DNA of 64,000 nt. Origin: Bog-756 sp963777665. GTDB taxonomy: Bacteria; Actinomycetota; Acidimicrobiia; Acidimicrobiales; RAAP-2. Of the stretch, positions 1-8,610 are shown one piece after another. The translations under genes were made by a program, and so were the position numbers. Position 1 is the first letter of the stretch. Every line of letters starts with the position of its first letter. The DNA lies in the NCBI GenBank assembly GCA_963777665.1, contig CAVZRJ010000003.1:124001-188000 (forward strand), in the 5' to 3' direction. The notes below the pieces were generated by a model. The model was not told the origin of the DNA, did not search any database, and saw only the letters and a program-made list of their open reading frames with translations.

Positions 1-261
1 GAGAACCCGAGCCACTGGACCGAAGCCATGGCGCCGGAGATCGCCAGGGAACTAGGCATCGACGAACTCACGGAGCCTCATTGGCAGGTGATCAAGTTCA
101 TGCGGACCGAGTACGCCGAGAAGGGAACCGGACCGACCGTCCGTGTCCTCGGAAAGACGTCCGGCATCTCGATCAAGGAGCTCTACCAGCTGTTTCCGAA
201 GGGCCCGGCCAAGACGGCCGCCAAGATCGCTGGTATCCCCAAGCCGCGCGGCTGTATCTAG
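1..261 (+). CDS. DsrC/TusE-family sulfur-carrier protein (5' end outside window)
   Basis: The reading frame is open from the first base, so the N-terminus lies upstream. The visible 86 residues show the DsrC/TusE fold signature: an LTEPHW segment, a TGPTVRVL segment, LYQLFPKGPAKTAAKIAG, and a C-terminal PKPRGCI tail carrying the penultimate cysteine (CysA). In this family the cysteine carries persulfide in sulfur relay, either tRNA thiolation (TusE) or dissimilatory sulfur metabolism (DsrC). The second redox cysteine of true DsrC, eleven residues before CysA, is alanine here, so a TusE-like or DsrC-related carrier is more likely than a DsrAB partner. A DsrE2-like gene follows 38 bases downstream, which supports a sulfur-relay operon. 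Confidence 0.85.
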   Translation, partial: ENPSHWTEAMAPEIARELGIDELTEPHWQVIKFMRTEYAEKGTGPTVRVLGKTSGISIKELYQLFPKGPAKTAAKIAGIPKPRGCI

Positions 262-299
262 CCGCTCGGTCGGTCTCCGATCACACAGAAAGGTGCACT

Positions 300-767
300 A
301 TGAGTGACCCGATCGAAAAGGTGTCGATCATCGTCTCGAAAGGATCGCTGGAGGGCGTCTATCCGGCGCTGATCATGGCCAATGGCGCCCGCGCCGAAGG
401 CATCGAGGCAAATCTCTTCTTCACGTTCTTCGGCCTCGACGTGGTCCATCGGTCGACGATCGACCACATCAAGGTGGCCACCGTCGGAAACCCCGGCCTG
501 CACCTGGCCACGATCGCGGGCGGCCTGCCGGGAGTGTCGTCGGTCATGACCCACTACCTCGAGAAGAAGATGGAGAAGCTCGACATCCCCCCGATTCCCG
601 AGTTCGTCGAGATGATCGCCGACACCGGGGCGGGGATCTACGCCTGCAAGGCATCGACGGATCTGTTCGACCTGAGCAAAGAGGACCTGATCGGACAGGT
701 CATTGACATCATCACTGTCGGTGAGTTCTACGCCATGGCTGCCGGTGGTGAGATCATCTTCACATAA
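300..767 (+). CDS. DsrE2-like (DsrE/DsrF/DrsH family) protein
   Basis: This is a 155-residue soluble protein starting at ATG 300, with a GAAAGGTG ribosome-binding stretch just upstream. Features of the DrsE_2 family are visible: an N-terminal strand with VSKGSLEGVYPALIMANGA, an FFTFFGLDVV segment, and a C-terminal YACKASTDLFDL stretch whose cysteine matches the active-site position. DsrE-type proteins accept and hand on persulfide sulfur. The gene follows the DsrC-like gene with a short spacer, so the two probably act together. Which sulfur donor they serve cannot be told from this window. Confidence 0.8.
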   Translation: MSDPIEKVSIIVSKGSLEGVYPALIMANGARAEGIEANLFFTFFGLDVVHRSTIDHIKVATVGNPGLHLATIAGGLPGVSSVMTHYLEKKMEKLDIPPIPEFVEMIADTGAGIYACKASTDLFDLSKEDLIGQVIDIITVGEFYAMAAGGEIIFT

Positions 768-852
768 CGCTCGGTGGTGCGCTTTGACGAAACGGGGGTC
801 TGAAGCAGGACGACCGCCCTGACCATCCGGCCACGAACATCGGAGGACGGTA

Positions 853-2007
853 ATGGCACTGGCTGACGGAGCAACTGTGGGGGCAACCCTCCGGGTCGGG
901 GATGAACGAGTACCGATCGTCGGCTCGGCACGCGTGTACGTCTGCGGTATCACCCCGTACGACACGACCCACCTGGGTCATGCTGCTACGTTCGTGTGGA
1001 CCGATCTGGCGGCCCGGGTATTGCACCTGACCGGTGCACACGTAGACGTGTGCCGCAACGTCACCGACGTCGACGACCATCTGCTCACCGAGGCCAGGTC
1101 CCGAGGTGTCCCATGGCGCTCTTTGGCGACCCAACAGACTTATCGGTTCGAGCGCGACGCGTCGGACCTCGGCATCGTTCGCCCGGCATTCGAACCGAGA
1201 AGCCACGATTACGTCGACGACGTCATTGCCCTTGCCCTCGGCCTCTTGGCGCAGGGAGCCGCCTATGAACGTGACGGGTCGGTCTTTTTCCATGGAGAAC
1301 AAGTGTGCGAGGTCGCTGGCCTCGACCCCAGTGAAGCCGTAATTCTTCTTAACGAGGACTCAGCCCGCCATGACGTTCGAATCGACGAGGCAGCGGAGAA
1401 TCCACTGGACGTCGTCATCTGGCAACGCTCCTCCGGTGACGAGCCGGCGTGGCCAAGCCCTTGGGGAGAGGGACGGCCCGGGTGGCACGCCGAATGTGCC
1501 GCTATGGCTCTCTCCACCTTCGGTCCGACAGTCGACCTGCACGGCGGTGGAGCGGACCTCCGGTTCCCGCACCACGCCTATGAAGCGGCGCTGGCCGAAG
1601 CTTTCACCGGGGTTGCCCCCTTTGCCCGCTCCTGGATGCATGTGGGCACGGTGATGATCGGGGGGCAGAAGATGGCCAAGTCCATCGGCAACCTCGTTCT
1701 CGTCCACGATCTGCTCCAGCGCTGGCCCGCGGCGGCCATCAGGTACCTGATCCTTTCGAGGCCCTGGCGAGCCGCCTGGGAATTCGAGGAGAACTCTCTT
1801 CAGGAGTCGACCGCGCAGCTCGACGACGTGTGGAGGAGCGCCACGACCCACGTCGAGAGCGAAGGCGCCCGACGGAAGGTGGTCGCAGCCCTACTCGACG
1901 ACCTCGACGTACCAGCCTCCCTCGACATCGCCAGGGAGGCTGGTGGCCAAGTGCTCACCGAGGTGCTCGACTTCCTGGGTCTACGCGACACCACCACCTG
2001 GTACTGA
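853..2007 (+). CDS. mshC: MshC-like cysteine ligase (mycothiol biosynthesis)
   Basis: This 384-residue class I cysteinyl-ligase starts at ATG 853 behind CGGAGGACGG. It has the YVCGITPYDTTHLGHA motif typical of MshC, where CysRS has CGPTVYD..HIGN. The zinc ligands expected for this fold are visible: Cys in VCGIT, Cys in WHAEC and His in FPHHAYE. A KMSKS-type loop reads QKMAKSIGN. The protein ends soon after the catalytic core and lacks the C-terminal anticodon-binding part of CysRS, as MshC does. MshC joins cysteine to glucosaminyl-inositol in the ATP-dependent third enzymatic stage of mycothiol synthesis. At 384 residues it is slightly shorter than the roughly 410 usual. A divergent CysRS paralogue is the alternative. 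Confidence 0.75.
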   Translation: MALADGATVGATLRVGDERVPIVGSARVYVCGITPYDTTHLGHAATFVWTDLAARVLHLTGAHVDVCRNVTDVDDHLLTEARSRGVPWRSLATQQTYRFERDASDLGIVRPAFEPRSHDYVDDVIALALGLLAQGAAYERDGSVFFHGEQVCEVAGLDPSEAVILLNEDSARHDVRIDEAAENPLDVVIWQRSSGDEPAWPSPWGEGRPGWHAECAAMALSTFGPTVDLHGGGADLRFPHHAYEAALAEAFTGVAPFARSWMHVGTVMIGGQKMAKSIGNLVLVHDLLQRWPAAAIRYLILSRPWRAAWEFEENSLQESTAQLDDVWRSATTHVESEGARRKVVAALLDDLDVPASLDIAREAGGQVLTEVLDFLGLRDTTTWY

Positions 2008-2186
2008 TCGGGAGGCTGGTGCTGGCGGCGCCGACGACCCTCGTGTGCCGAGCCGTGCTGATGGTCGCTTCAATACCCACGCGCCAAGGGATAGCGATGT
2101 GACCGTGAAGTGACCTCAAGTGCGCGGCCGATCGTGTCGACACATCCAAGGAACGGCTCTGCGCACGACGTGGGACAGGACACCTG

Positions 2187-4520
2187 ATGACGGACAGGAC
2201 AGCCATGGACGGCCACGCTTCGCCACCCGACGGACCCGGCGAGATCGCCGGGCAGCCTCGCGAGCCCGGACGTCGCAGGCCCGATTCGACCTATCTGACC
2301 TACCTCTTTGCCCCCCTGGCGATCGGAGCAATCCTGTTCCTCATGCACTTCGGTGTCGTGGCGCACGAATCAGCCTGGCTATGGCTCCTGGTGTTCTCGA
2401 GCGCAATCGTCTTCTGCGTCTGGCTCGACGAGGTCTATGTACGGAGACCGTTGAAGCGGACGCTCTTCGTGCGGGTGGGAATGCAAATGGTGGCGGTGAC
2501 AGTGGTCATCTACCTCACCGGATGGGGTCCGGTCCTGTGGGGTGCCTTCGCGTTCCTGGCACTCGAGAACGTCGCGTTCGGCGGCTCGGGCACCTGGCGG
2601 ATGTCTGCCTTCTGGATCCTGATCTGCATCCTCGGTGCGCAGATCGGTCTCTGGCGCGGGTGGGTGCCCTCGGAACTGTCCCTGGACCAGTCGCTCGGCA
2701 TCTGCCTGGTGGGAGCGTTCGTGCTCGTCTTCGTGATCCGCATGGCCGGTGCGACCATGGAGGAGAAGGAGGACGCCGAGGCAGCGGTTCGCCTGAGTGA
2801 GGATCGCTATCGCTCGCTCGTCCAGAACTCGTCCGACGTCACGCTGGTCATCGGGGGATCGGGGGAGATCTCCTATGTCTCTCCGGCGATCGTCGACCTG
2901 CTGGGCCTCCAGCCCGGGGACCTCGTCGGCATCCGCGCCACCGACACCGTCCATCCCGATGACCGCGAACGGGTGACGCATCGTCTCGGCTCGCAGCTCC
3001 AGGTGGAGGCGGTCACTACGCTGGTCCAGTTCCGGATGCAACGACACGATGGGACATGGTGTGACGTCGAGGCCGTCGTCTCCAACCAGCTGGATCGTGC
3101 CTCGGTCTCCGGCTATGTCGCGAATATTCGAAACATCACCGAGCGTAAGGAATTCGAAGCCCTTCTCGCGCACCGGGCGCTCCACGATCCCTTGACCGGT
3201 CTGGCCAATCGGCAGCTGATCCTGGACCGTGCCGACCAGATGTTGGTCCGGGCGCGCCGGACCTGTGAACCCGTCGCTGTCTACTTCATCGATCTCGACA
3301 ACTTCAAGGACGCCAACGACTCGTTGGGTCACGAGGCAGGGGACAAAGTCCTCCAGGCGGCGGCGGACCGGTTGCTCGGCCTGCTCCGGGCGAGCGACAC
3401 CGTCGGGCGGATGGGCGGTGATGAGTTCGTCGTGCTGGCCGAGGGCCTCTCGCTGGCGGCCGGACCGGAGCTGGTCGCCGAACGCATCCACCAGGTGCTC
3501 GAGGCGCCGTTCCTGGTCGAGGGATTCGAGGAGATTCCGATCAGCATCACCGCGAGCATCGGTATTGCAACTGGGGATCGATCGTCCGCTCGGGAGCTGC
3601 TGCGCGACGCGGACATCGCTCTCTACCGCTCGAAGGCGGCGGGGCGGAATCGGTGGGTGGTCTTCGAGCCGGCCATGCAGTCGGCCGCACACGACCGACT
3701 CGAGCTCAAGTCCGATCTGGCCGCGGCGTTCGCCAACGACGAGTTCTTCCTCCTCTACCAGCCTATTTTCGACCTAGAGTACGTCAAGGTAAGCGGCGTC
3801 GAGGCGCTGCTCCGGTGGCAACATCCCACCAAGGGCATCATCACCCCCGACAAGTTCATCCCGGTCCTCGAGGACAGCGGATTGATCGTCGACGTCGGCC
3901 GTTGGGTGCTCGACGAGGCGTGCCGTCAGGCGGCCAGGTGGCGCGAACGGGGCTTCCGGACGACGATGTCGGTCAACGTCTCGATGCGGCAGCTCGAGTC
4001 CGATCAGCTGGTGGAGGACGTGCGAAGCGCTCTCGAGGAACACGACATCGAACCGAGCTCGCTCATCATCGAAGTGACCGAGTCGACACTCATGAAGGAC
4101 GCCAACGCGACGGTGTCACGGCTCAATCGGCTCAAGGGGCTCGGCGTGATGATCGCCATCGACGACTTCGGTACCGGTTACTCGTCCCTCGCCTACCTAC
4201 GCCAATTCCCTGTGGACGTGCTCAAGATCGACCGGTCGTTCGTGTCGGAGATGGACGGCTCTGCTGACGGGACCGCGCTGATCCACACGCTCGTCGAGTT
4301 GGGGCGCACGCTTGGACTGGTGACCCTGGCAGAGGGTATCGAGAAGCAGTCACAGCTGGAAGGCCTCCGGGGCGAGAACTGCGACAGCGGTCAGGGGTTC
4401 ATCTTCTCGCGGCCGGTGGAAGCCAGTGCGATCGAAGCGTTGCTCTCGAGGGAGCCGGGGGACGACGTCCTGAGGGCGCCAGTCCCGATCTCAGGGTTGG
4501 CTCGATCGGACGACCGCTGA
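2187..4520 (+). CDS. Membrane-bound PAS-GGDEF-EAL cyclic-di-GMP enzyme
   Basis: This 777-residue protein has several hydrophobic segments between about residues 37 and 185. They are followed by a PAS domain at roughly 205-330 (EDRYRSLVQNSSD start, NIRNITERK end), a GGDEF domain and an EAL domain. The GGDEF signature is intact (RMGGDEF), with an RxxD inhibitory site five residues upstream (RASD). The EAL domain keeps EALLRW, the DDFGTGYSS loop, KIDRSF and AEGIE, so both diguanylate cyclase and phosphodiesterase activities are possible on sequence alone. Net direction cannot be inferred. The start is ATG 2187, with a weak ribosome-binding site; ATG 2205 is an alternative. It has no obvious operon partner. 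Confidence 0.92.
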   Translation: MTDRTAMDGHASPPDGPGEIAGQPREPGRRRPDSTYLTYLFAPLAIGAILFLMHFGVVAHESAWLWLLVFSSAIVFCVWLDEVYVRRPLKRTLFVRVGMQMVAVTVVIYLTGWGPVLWGAFAFLALENVAFGGSGTWRMSAFWILICILGAQIGLWRGWVPSELSLDQSLGICLVGAFVLVFVIRMAGATMEEKEDAEAAVRLSEDRYRSLVQNSSDVTLVIGGSGEISYVSPAIVDLLGLQPGDLVGIRATDTVHPDDRERVTHRLGSQLQVEAVTTLVQFRMQRHDGTWCDVEAVVSNQLDRASVSGYVANIRNITERKEFEALLAHRALHDPLTGLANRQLILDRADQMLVRARRTCEPVAVYFIDLDNFKDANDSLGHEAGDKVLQAAADRLLGLLRASDTVGRMGGDEFVVLAEGLSLAAGPELVAERIHQVLEAPFLVEGFEEIPISITASIGIATGDRSSARELLRDADIALYRSKAAGRNRWVVFEPAMQSAAHDRLELKSDLAAAFANDEFFLLYQPIFDLEYVKVSGVEALLRWQHPTKGIITPDKFIPVLEDSGLIVDVGRWVLDEACRQAARWRERGFRTTMSVNVSMRQLESDQLVEDVRSALEEHDIEPSSLIIEVTESTLMKDANATVSRLNRLKGLGVMIAIDDFGTGYSSLAYLRQFPVDVLKIDRSFVSEMDGSADGTALIHTLVELGRTLGLVTLAEGIEKQSQLEGLRGENCDSGQGFIFSRPVEASAIEALLSREPGDDVLRAPVPISGLARSDDR

Positions 4521-4565
4521 TCCCATCCATCGGTGGTCCCTCGTCGGGTGTCGAGTGCCCGGCCG

Positions 4566-4745
4566 CTAGTCGGTCGACTCGTGGCCGGTCCGGAGGGTCG
4601 CCTCGACCAGCTGTCGGTACTCTGACGCGGTGAACCGGCACGGTATCGGACAGTGCTTGTGGCACAGCGCGCAGCGATACTTGGAGCGCAGCGCGAGCTC
4701 CTCGGCAGTGGGTGTCGGCCACCCGTGGGTCGGTTCGGCCACCAT
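4566..4745 (-). CDS. Small cysteine-rich hypothetical protein
   Basis: This is a possible 59-residue protein read on the minus strand from ATG 4745. I do not recognise it. Its middle has a tight cluster of metal-ligand residues, CALCHKHCPIPC, followed by a helix-like FTASEYRQLVEATL segment, which suggests a small zinc-binding module. The frame stays open further upstream and includes a CRC motif, so a longer N-terminus is possible. No good ribosome-binding site precedes the ATG. The call rests only on the motif and on sitting in an otherwise gene-poor stretch. Confidence 0.3.
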   Translation of the reverse strand: MVAEPTHGWPTPTAEELALRSKYRCALCHKHCPIPCRFTASEYRQLVEATLRTGHESTD

Positions 4746-4894
4746 GAGCAGGCATCGGCATTCCCTGTGCGTGCCTTGAGCGGACCACGGCCTCTCTGCG
4801 GTGCTCCGGCTGGGAACGGGCTCCTCTTTGGGGTGCACCGTCAGCGAGGTCGGCGTGTTCTGCACCGGTGGGTCGCCCACAGGTAGGAGGCGAC

Positions 4895-5233
4895 TCAGAC
4901 CGTACGCAATGCCTCGCTGGGTGAGAGTCGGGCAGCTCGGATCGATGGATACAGGCCGGCCGCCGCTCCCACGGCGATTGCGACGGCAAAAGCGCCACCC
5001 ATCACTGGTGGGGAGATGTGTGTATTCCAATGCCGTGCAGAGGCTTAGATCTCGGTGGCCGCCGTTCCCAAGACAACGCCTGCAAGAGCTCCAAGTGCCG
5101 CCAGCGGCCTACGGGCGACGGTGACAGTGGGACCTCCCGACGCGATTCTTGTCTGGATCACCGGCAGATCGGGAACGGGAAGACGACCGTTCGAGATGAG
5201 CTGCGGAGGCAGGGCACCTGATACTTGACAAGT
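4895..5233 (-). pseudogene. Remnant of a MacB/FtsX-type ABC transporter permease (C-terminus)
   Basis: Reading the minus strand from about 5233 down to a TGA at 4895-4897 gives the typical last part of an FtsX-domain permease. There is a hydrophobic helix (ALGALAGVVLG), then ISPPVMGGAFAVAIAVG, then GLYPSIRAARLSPSEALR, which matches the G.YPA..AARL.P.EALR ending of MacB-family permeases. An in-frame TAA (5045-5047) separates the two helices, and the frame is closed upstream by a TGA at 5234-5236. No start, extracellular domain or ATPase partner is present nearby. This is a decayed gene end. Confidence 0.6.
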
Positions 5234-5259
5234 TCAGGGGCTCCCTGGATGCTTGCGTC

Positions 5260-6606
5260 GTGAAGCGGCGGCGGATCGAAATAGGGATCGTCGTCATCGT
5301 CGGCATCTTGGTGGCAGCGTGCTCGACGGCCTCCTCACGGACACCGGCGACACAGACGACGCATGGGGTCGGCATCCTGACCGAGACCCTCGTCGACACC
5401 CAGAGACCCACTGTGGCGTGGGGCCCCCGCCCGCAAGAGCCGTCGCGAACCCTCGTAACTACGATCTTCTACCCAGCCGCAGGACCACCCTCGTCCCGCC
5501 CTCCTGGAATCGGCGTCGCGCCGGACAGAAGCCACGGTCCTTACCCGCTCATCGTGTTTGCCCACGGGCTCGGATCCGAACCGCTTCTGTACGAGAAACT
5601 CCTGAGCTATTGGGCGGCGGCGGGATTCGTGGTGGCGGCACCGCAGTTCCCCCTCACGAACGACCACACACCGGGCGGCCCTGACGCCGGTGACGTGGTC
5701 AATCAGCCTGCGGATATGAGCTTTGTCACGACCTCGGTCGTTGATGCCTCAGCGCATCCGAACAGCACCCTCAGCGGTCTCGTGAATCCCGATGAACTGG
5801 GAGCTGCAGGCCACTCGAATGGAGCGATCACCACCCTCGGTCTCATCGCCAACACCTGCTGCAAGGACCAGCGAGTCAAGGCAGCGGTGGTGATGGCGGG
5901 CGACGAGGTTCCGTTCTCGGGCGGTACCTATGGAATGACCACTGCTCCACCCCTCCTGCTCGTACACGGCACGGCTGACGAGTTGCTCCCGTACCCCCTG
6001 GCCATCGAAATGTTCAACGCCGCCCGGGGACCCAAGGGCCTCCTCACCATCCACGGAGGTGGTCACGAGTCTGCTGCGGCCTTCTCAGCGTCGTCGTCCG
6101 CGAGCGTGCTGCGCACCACCACCGATTTCTTTGCGGCCTATCTCCGGGGCGACCACGCGGCGATAGCCCGAATCTCCGGCGACGCCCACACTGGAGTGAC
6201 AACGGTCCGGTTCGTTCCGCAGGTCGGGTCGGCTGCCACGATCCCACTGCCGCCGATGCCGACACTCCATCTGCACGCGTCTGTGACGCCAACTGGCAAC
6301 CTGGTGAACGGACAGAGGGTGACGGTCCACTGGAGCGGCTACACCCCCGGAGCGGTGGTCAACATCCTGGAGTGCGCACCGAGTGTGGTGCAGTCGAACA
6401 GTTCCTCGGCGTGCGATTTCTCTGGCGCCAAGATCCTTACCCCAGATCCCACCGGGCACGGGTCGGTCCAGCTGCAGATGGTCACTGGAACGGTAGGGAC
6501 AGGTACCTGCGACGCGGTGCACCCGAAGTGTTTGATCGTGGTGAACAATGCCAGCTCAACGGCGCCGGCCGCGTCGGTCAGGATTCCGATCAGTTTCGGG
6601 CCGTAG
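5260..6606 (+). CDS. Lipoprotein: PAF-acetylhydrolase-like alpha/beta hydrolase with C-terminal neocarzinostatin-like domain
   Basis: GTG 5260 opens a 448-residue protein with a lipoprotein signal (ILVAAC, lipid-modified Cys about 21). The first part is an alpha/beta hydrolase of the PAF-acetylhydrolase/chlorophyllase type. The oxyanion region reads IVFAHGLGS, the nucleophile elbow is GHSNGA (Ser about 186), the acid is in HGTADELLP (Asp about 240) and the base is in GGGHES (His about 269). From about residue 338 the sequence becomes beta-rich with paired cysteines: VNGQRVTVHWSGYTPGA, ECAP, ACDF, TCDAVHPKCLIVV and a PISF-like end. This is the pattern of the neocarzinostatin/macromomycin apoprotein fold. 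The product should sit on the outer face of the membrane. Its substrate is unknown, probably an ester or lipid. Confidence 0.82.
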   Translation: MKRRRIEIGIVVIVGILVAACSTASSRTPATQTTHGVGILTETLVDTQRPTVAWGPRPQEPSRTLVTTIFYPAAGPPSSRPPGIGVAPDRSHGPYPLIVFAHGLGSEPLLYEKLLSYWAAAGFVVAAPQFPLTNDHTPGGPDAGDVVNQPADMSFVTTSVVDASAHPNSTLSGLVNPDELGAAGHSNGAITTLGLIANTCCKDQRVKAAVVMAGDEVPFSGGTYGMTTAPPLLLVHGTADELLPYPLAIEMFNAARGPKGLLTIHGGGHESAAAFSASSSASVLRTTTDFFAAYLRGDHAAIARISGDAHTGVTTVRFVPQVGSAATIPLPPMPTLHLHASVTPTGNLVNGQRVTVHWSGYTPGAVVNILECAPSVVQSNSSSACDFSGAKILTPDPTGHGSVQLQMVTGTVGTGTCDAVHPKCLIVVNNASSTAPAASVRIPISFGP

Positions 6607-6774
6607 GAGCCGGACAGGCTCGGCGCGACCGGTTTGGAGATTCAGCGGGCGCCGCTGATCAAGCCTGAGACCGCCCGATTGACCGTCAGCCGTACCCGAC
6701 TGTGGAACGGCCATCGGCACTGATCGACTGAGTTGGCACCGAAGGGGGTGGGTTTGGGTGAGACACTTTTTTGG

Positions 6775-6859
6775 CGGAGGGAGTGGGATTCGAACCCACG
6801 GTGCCTTGCGACACAACGGTTTTCGAGACCGTCCGATTCGTCCGCTCTCGCATCCCTCC
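6775..6859 (-). tRNA. tRNA-Ser (anticodon CGA)
   Basis: The reverse strand folds as a long-variable-arm serine tRNA. The acceptor pairs GGAGGGA with TCCCTCC, the anticodon loop CTCGAAA sits in an ACGGT/ACCGT stem, and the T-arm is GTGGGTTCGAATCCCAC. The discriminator is G. The two bases after it are CC, and a full CCA is not encoded. It reads UCG serine codons. Confidence 0.95.
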
Positions 6860-7240
6860 AGCTGGAGTTTCGCGTCTTATTGGTCGTTCCTGTCCTAATT
6901 CTCGACCGTTAGGTTTCGGCCACTGAGACGCGATCGACGATGATACATGCCCGCAGTAGGTAGGAGTGCCGTTCGGGTTCGGCGGGGTGGCCAAGCCACC
7001 ACCATAGGGAACACTGTCCTGCGAAATGTCCTACAACTCGCACCATTGGTCGCCGTATGGAATCCTCTGGACCAGCTGTCGTGCCAGCCCAGAACGTCGC
7101 CAGCGTTCTCCTGTCTTCCAGTTCGTCCCCTTGGAGCGAACTGATAGCTGAGGTCTGCTGGGATCGCTGATAGAGCCATGGACTCAATCTTCAGCAACCT
7201 CGGGATGTCTAGATCGAGTGCCAGTCCACCTCGGGTACCG
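6860..7240 (+). other. Gene-poor stretch, no supported gene
   Basis: This 381-base stretch between tRNA-Ser and the MDR oxidoreductase is visibly lower in GC than its surroundings. Open frames of up to about 100 codons exist on the minus strand, but none has codon use, a ribosome-binding site or a motif I can defend. No repeat or integrase remnant was seen beside the tRNA. Confidence 0.5.
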
Positions 7241-8272
7241 TCAATCGACGATCACCACGTTGCGACCCATCGTCGCACGCGACTCCATCGCTCCTACGAT
7301 CTCGGGCAGCGCCGAAAATGAGGAAGTCGAACCAGCAATCGGACGAATTGTGCCGGCCGCGATCAATCCCAAGAGGTCCTCGTGGAGCCGCACACCGTCA
7401 GCGTGCGACGGGAAGTTCAATCCGGTCGCACGTTTGAATTCGAGCGCATCCTCCGTGTAAGCGTGGCAGACGCCTACAAGCGAAAAGTTGCCGAACAACA
7501 CTGGTCGCGGCACGATGCCTTCGTCTTCGGCCTCGATCCCCGACGCGAAGCCGACGAGCAGATGTCGGCCTCCGAAGGCCATGCACCGAAACGTTTCAAC
7601 GGTCGTCGCTCCACCGATGCCGTCGAAGGCAACGTCGACGCCACGCCCACCGGTGGCGTCGAGGACTCGCGCGACGAAATCATCATTGCGATAATCGATT
7701 GCGACGTCAGCGCCGAGTTCGGTAGCGAACCTGAGCTTGTGAGGGCCCCCTGCAGTCGCTATCACTCGGGCACCGCGTGCGCGAGCGAGTTGCACGGCGG
7801 CCGACCCCGCACCCCCAGCAGAGGCGTGCACCAGCACGGTGTCGTCGGCGGAGAGGTGGGCACGTTCGTAGAGTGCGAGAGATGCGACATGGAACGGCAT
7901 GTAGACCGACGCTGCGGTTGCGGTATCCATGTCGTCGGGCATCGCGAAGGTCATCGCGACAGGTGCAACCGCAACTTCCGCGTACCCGCCGAAGGCACCG
8001 GCAGGAATCGCGCAGACGCGCGTTCCGATCAGCGCCCCACCCCCCTCGCCCGCCGCACGCACGCGGCCGAGAACCTCCATGCCGGGTATGTACGGCGGCT
8101 CGACTCGCACCGTCCGGTATCGGCCGCGGATTCCGTCGATGTCGTTGAAATTGATTGTGATCGCCTCTACCGCGATCTGGACTTCGCCCGGTCCGGGCTC
8201 AGGTGCATTGACCTCGTCGAACCGAAGCACGTCGGTCGGTGCACCGAATTCATGAACCCGCCAAGCTCTCAT
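7241..8272 (-). CDS. MDR-superfamily NADPH:quinone oxidoreductase-like protein
   Basis: This 343-residue zinc-independent medium-chain dehydrogenase/reductase has a GroES-like N-terminal half (GPGEVQIAVEAITINFNDIDG) and a Rossmann half with the nucleotide-binding turn HASAGGAGSAAVQLA. The structural-zinc cysteines of alcohol dehydrogenases are absent, as expected for quinone oxidoreductases and enoyl reductases. It is clearly paralogous to the protein at 14093-15148. Both share the FNDID(G/T)IRGRY and (M/F)GMN-like motifs and a FASGIE(A/D)E loop. The substrate is unknown. It reads away from the neighbouring importer genes and stands alone. Confidence 0.85.
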   Translation of the reverse strand: MRAWRVHEFGAPTDVLRFDEVNAPEPGPGEVQIAVEAITINFNDIDGIRGRYRTVRVEPPYIPGMEVLGRVRAAGEGGGALIGTRVCAIPAGAFGGYAEVAVAPVAMTFAMPDDMDTATAASVYMPFHVASLALYERAHLSADDTVLVHASAGGAGSAAVQLARARGARVIATAGGPHKLRFATELGADVAIDYRNDDFVARVLDATGGRGVDVAFDGIGGATTVETFRCMAFGGRHLLVGFASGIEAEDEGIVPRPVLFGNFSLVGVCHAYTEDALEFKRATGLNFPSHADGVRLHEDLLGLIAAGTIRPIAGSTSSFSALPEIVGAMESRATMGRNVVIVD

Positions 8273-8610
8273 GTCGCGCCCTCATCTCGATTGCTCATAC
8301 AAGTGCGCACGCCGCAGCAGTCAACGCGATAACGAACAAAAGCGCGCCCGCCATGCGGTACGGGCTCTTCGCTTGGATGTTGTGCCGGCGTCGCAATCTC
8401 CAGATTGGCAATCATGAAAAGAACTGCCCGACGTTTGGCTGCGCGCTCATTCCTCCCGAACCGAAGCAGTCAATCCCACCTTTTCTCCACGAACACGGAT
8501 GATAACGTCGGAGGGTTCCCTGACCACGTAGGTGGACGCCTATTTTCCCTGCTCAGGTCCTCACTCGGCAGGTCTGTGGCAAACCCCTGAAACCCCCAGA
8601 GACGGCCGGC
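8273..8610 (+). other. Intergenic stretch, no supported gene
   Basis: Between the start of the MDR gene and the sulfotransferase-like remnant, the sequence holds only short frames without recognisable motifs. It should contain the promoter of the minus-strand MDR gene, but I see no convincing -35/-10 pair. Confidence 0.45.

Noticed and set aside
6775..7240. tRNA-Ser as the attachment site of an integrated element
   Set aside because: The flank is AT-richer, but there is no integrase, no repeat of the tRNA end and no phage or plasmid gene nearby.
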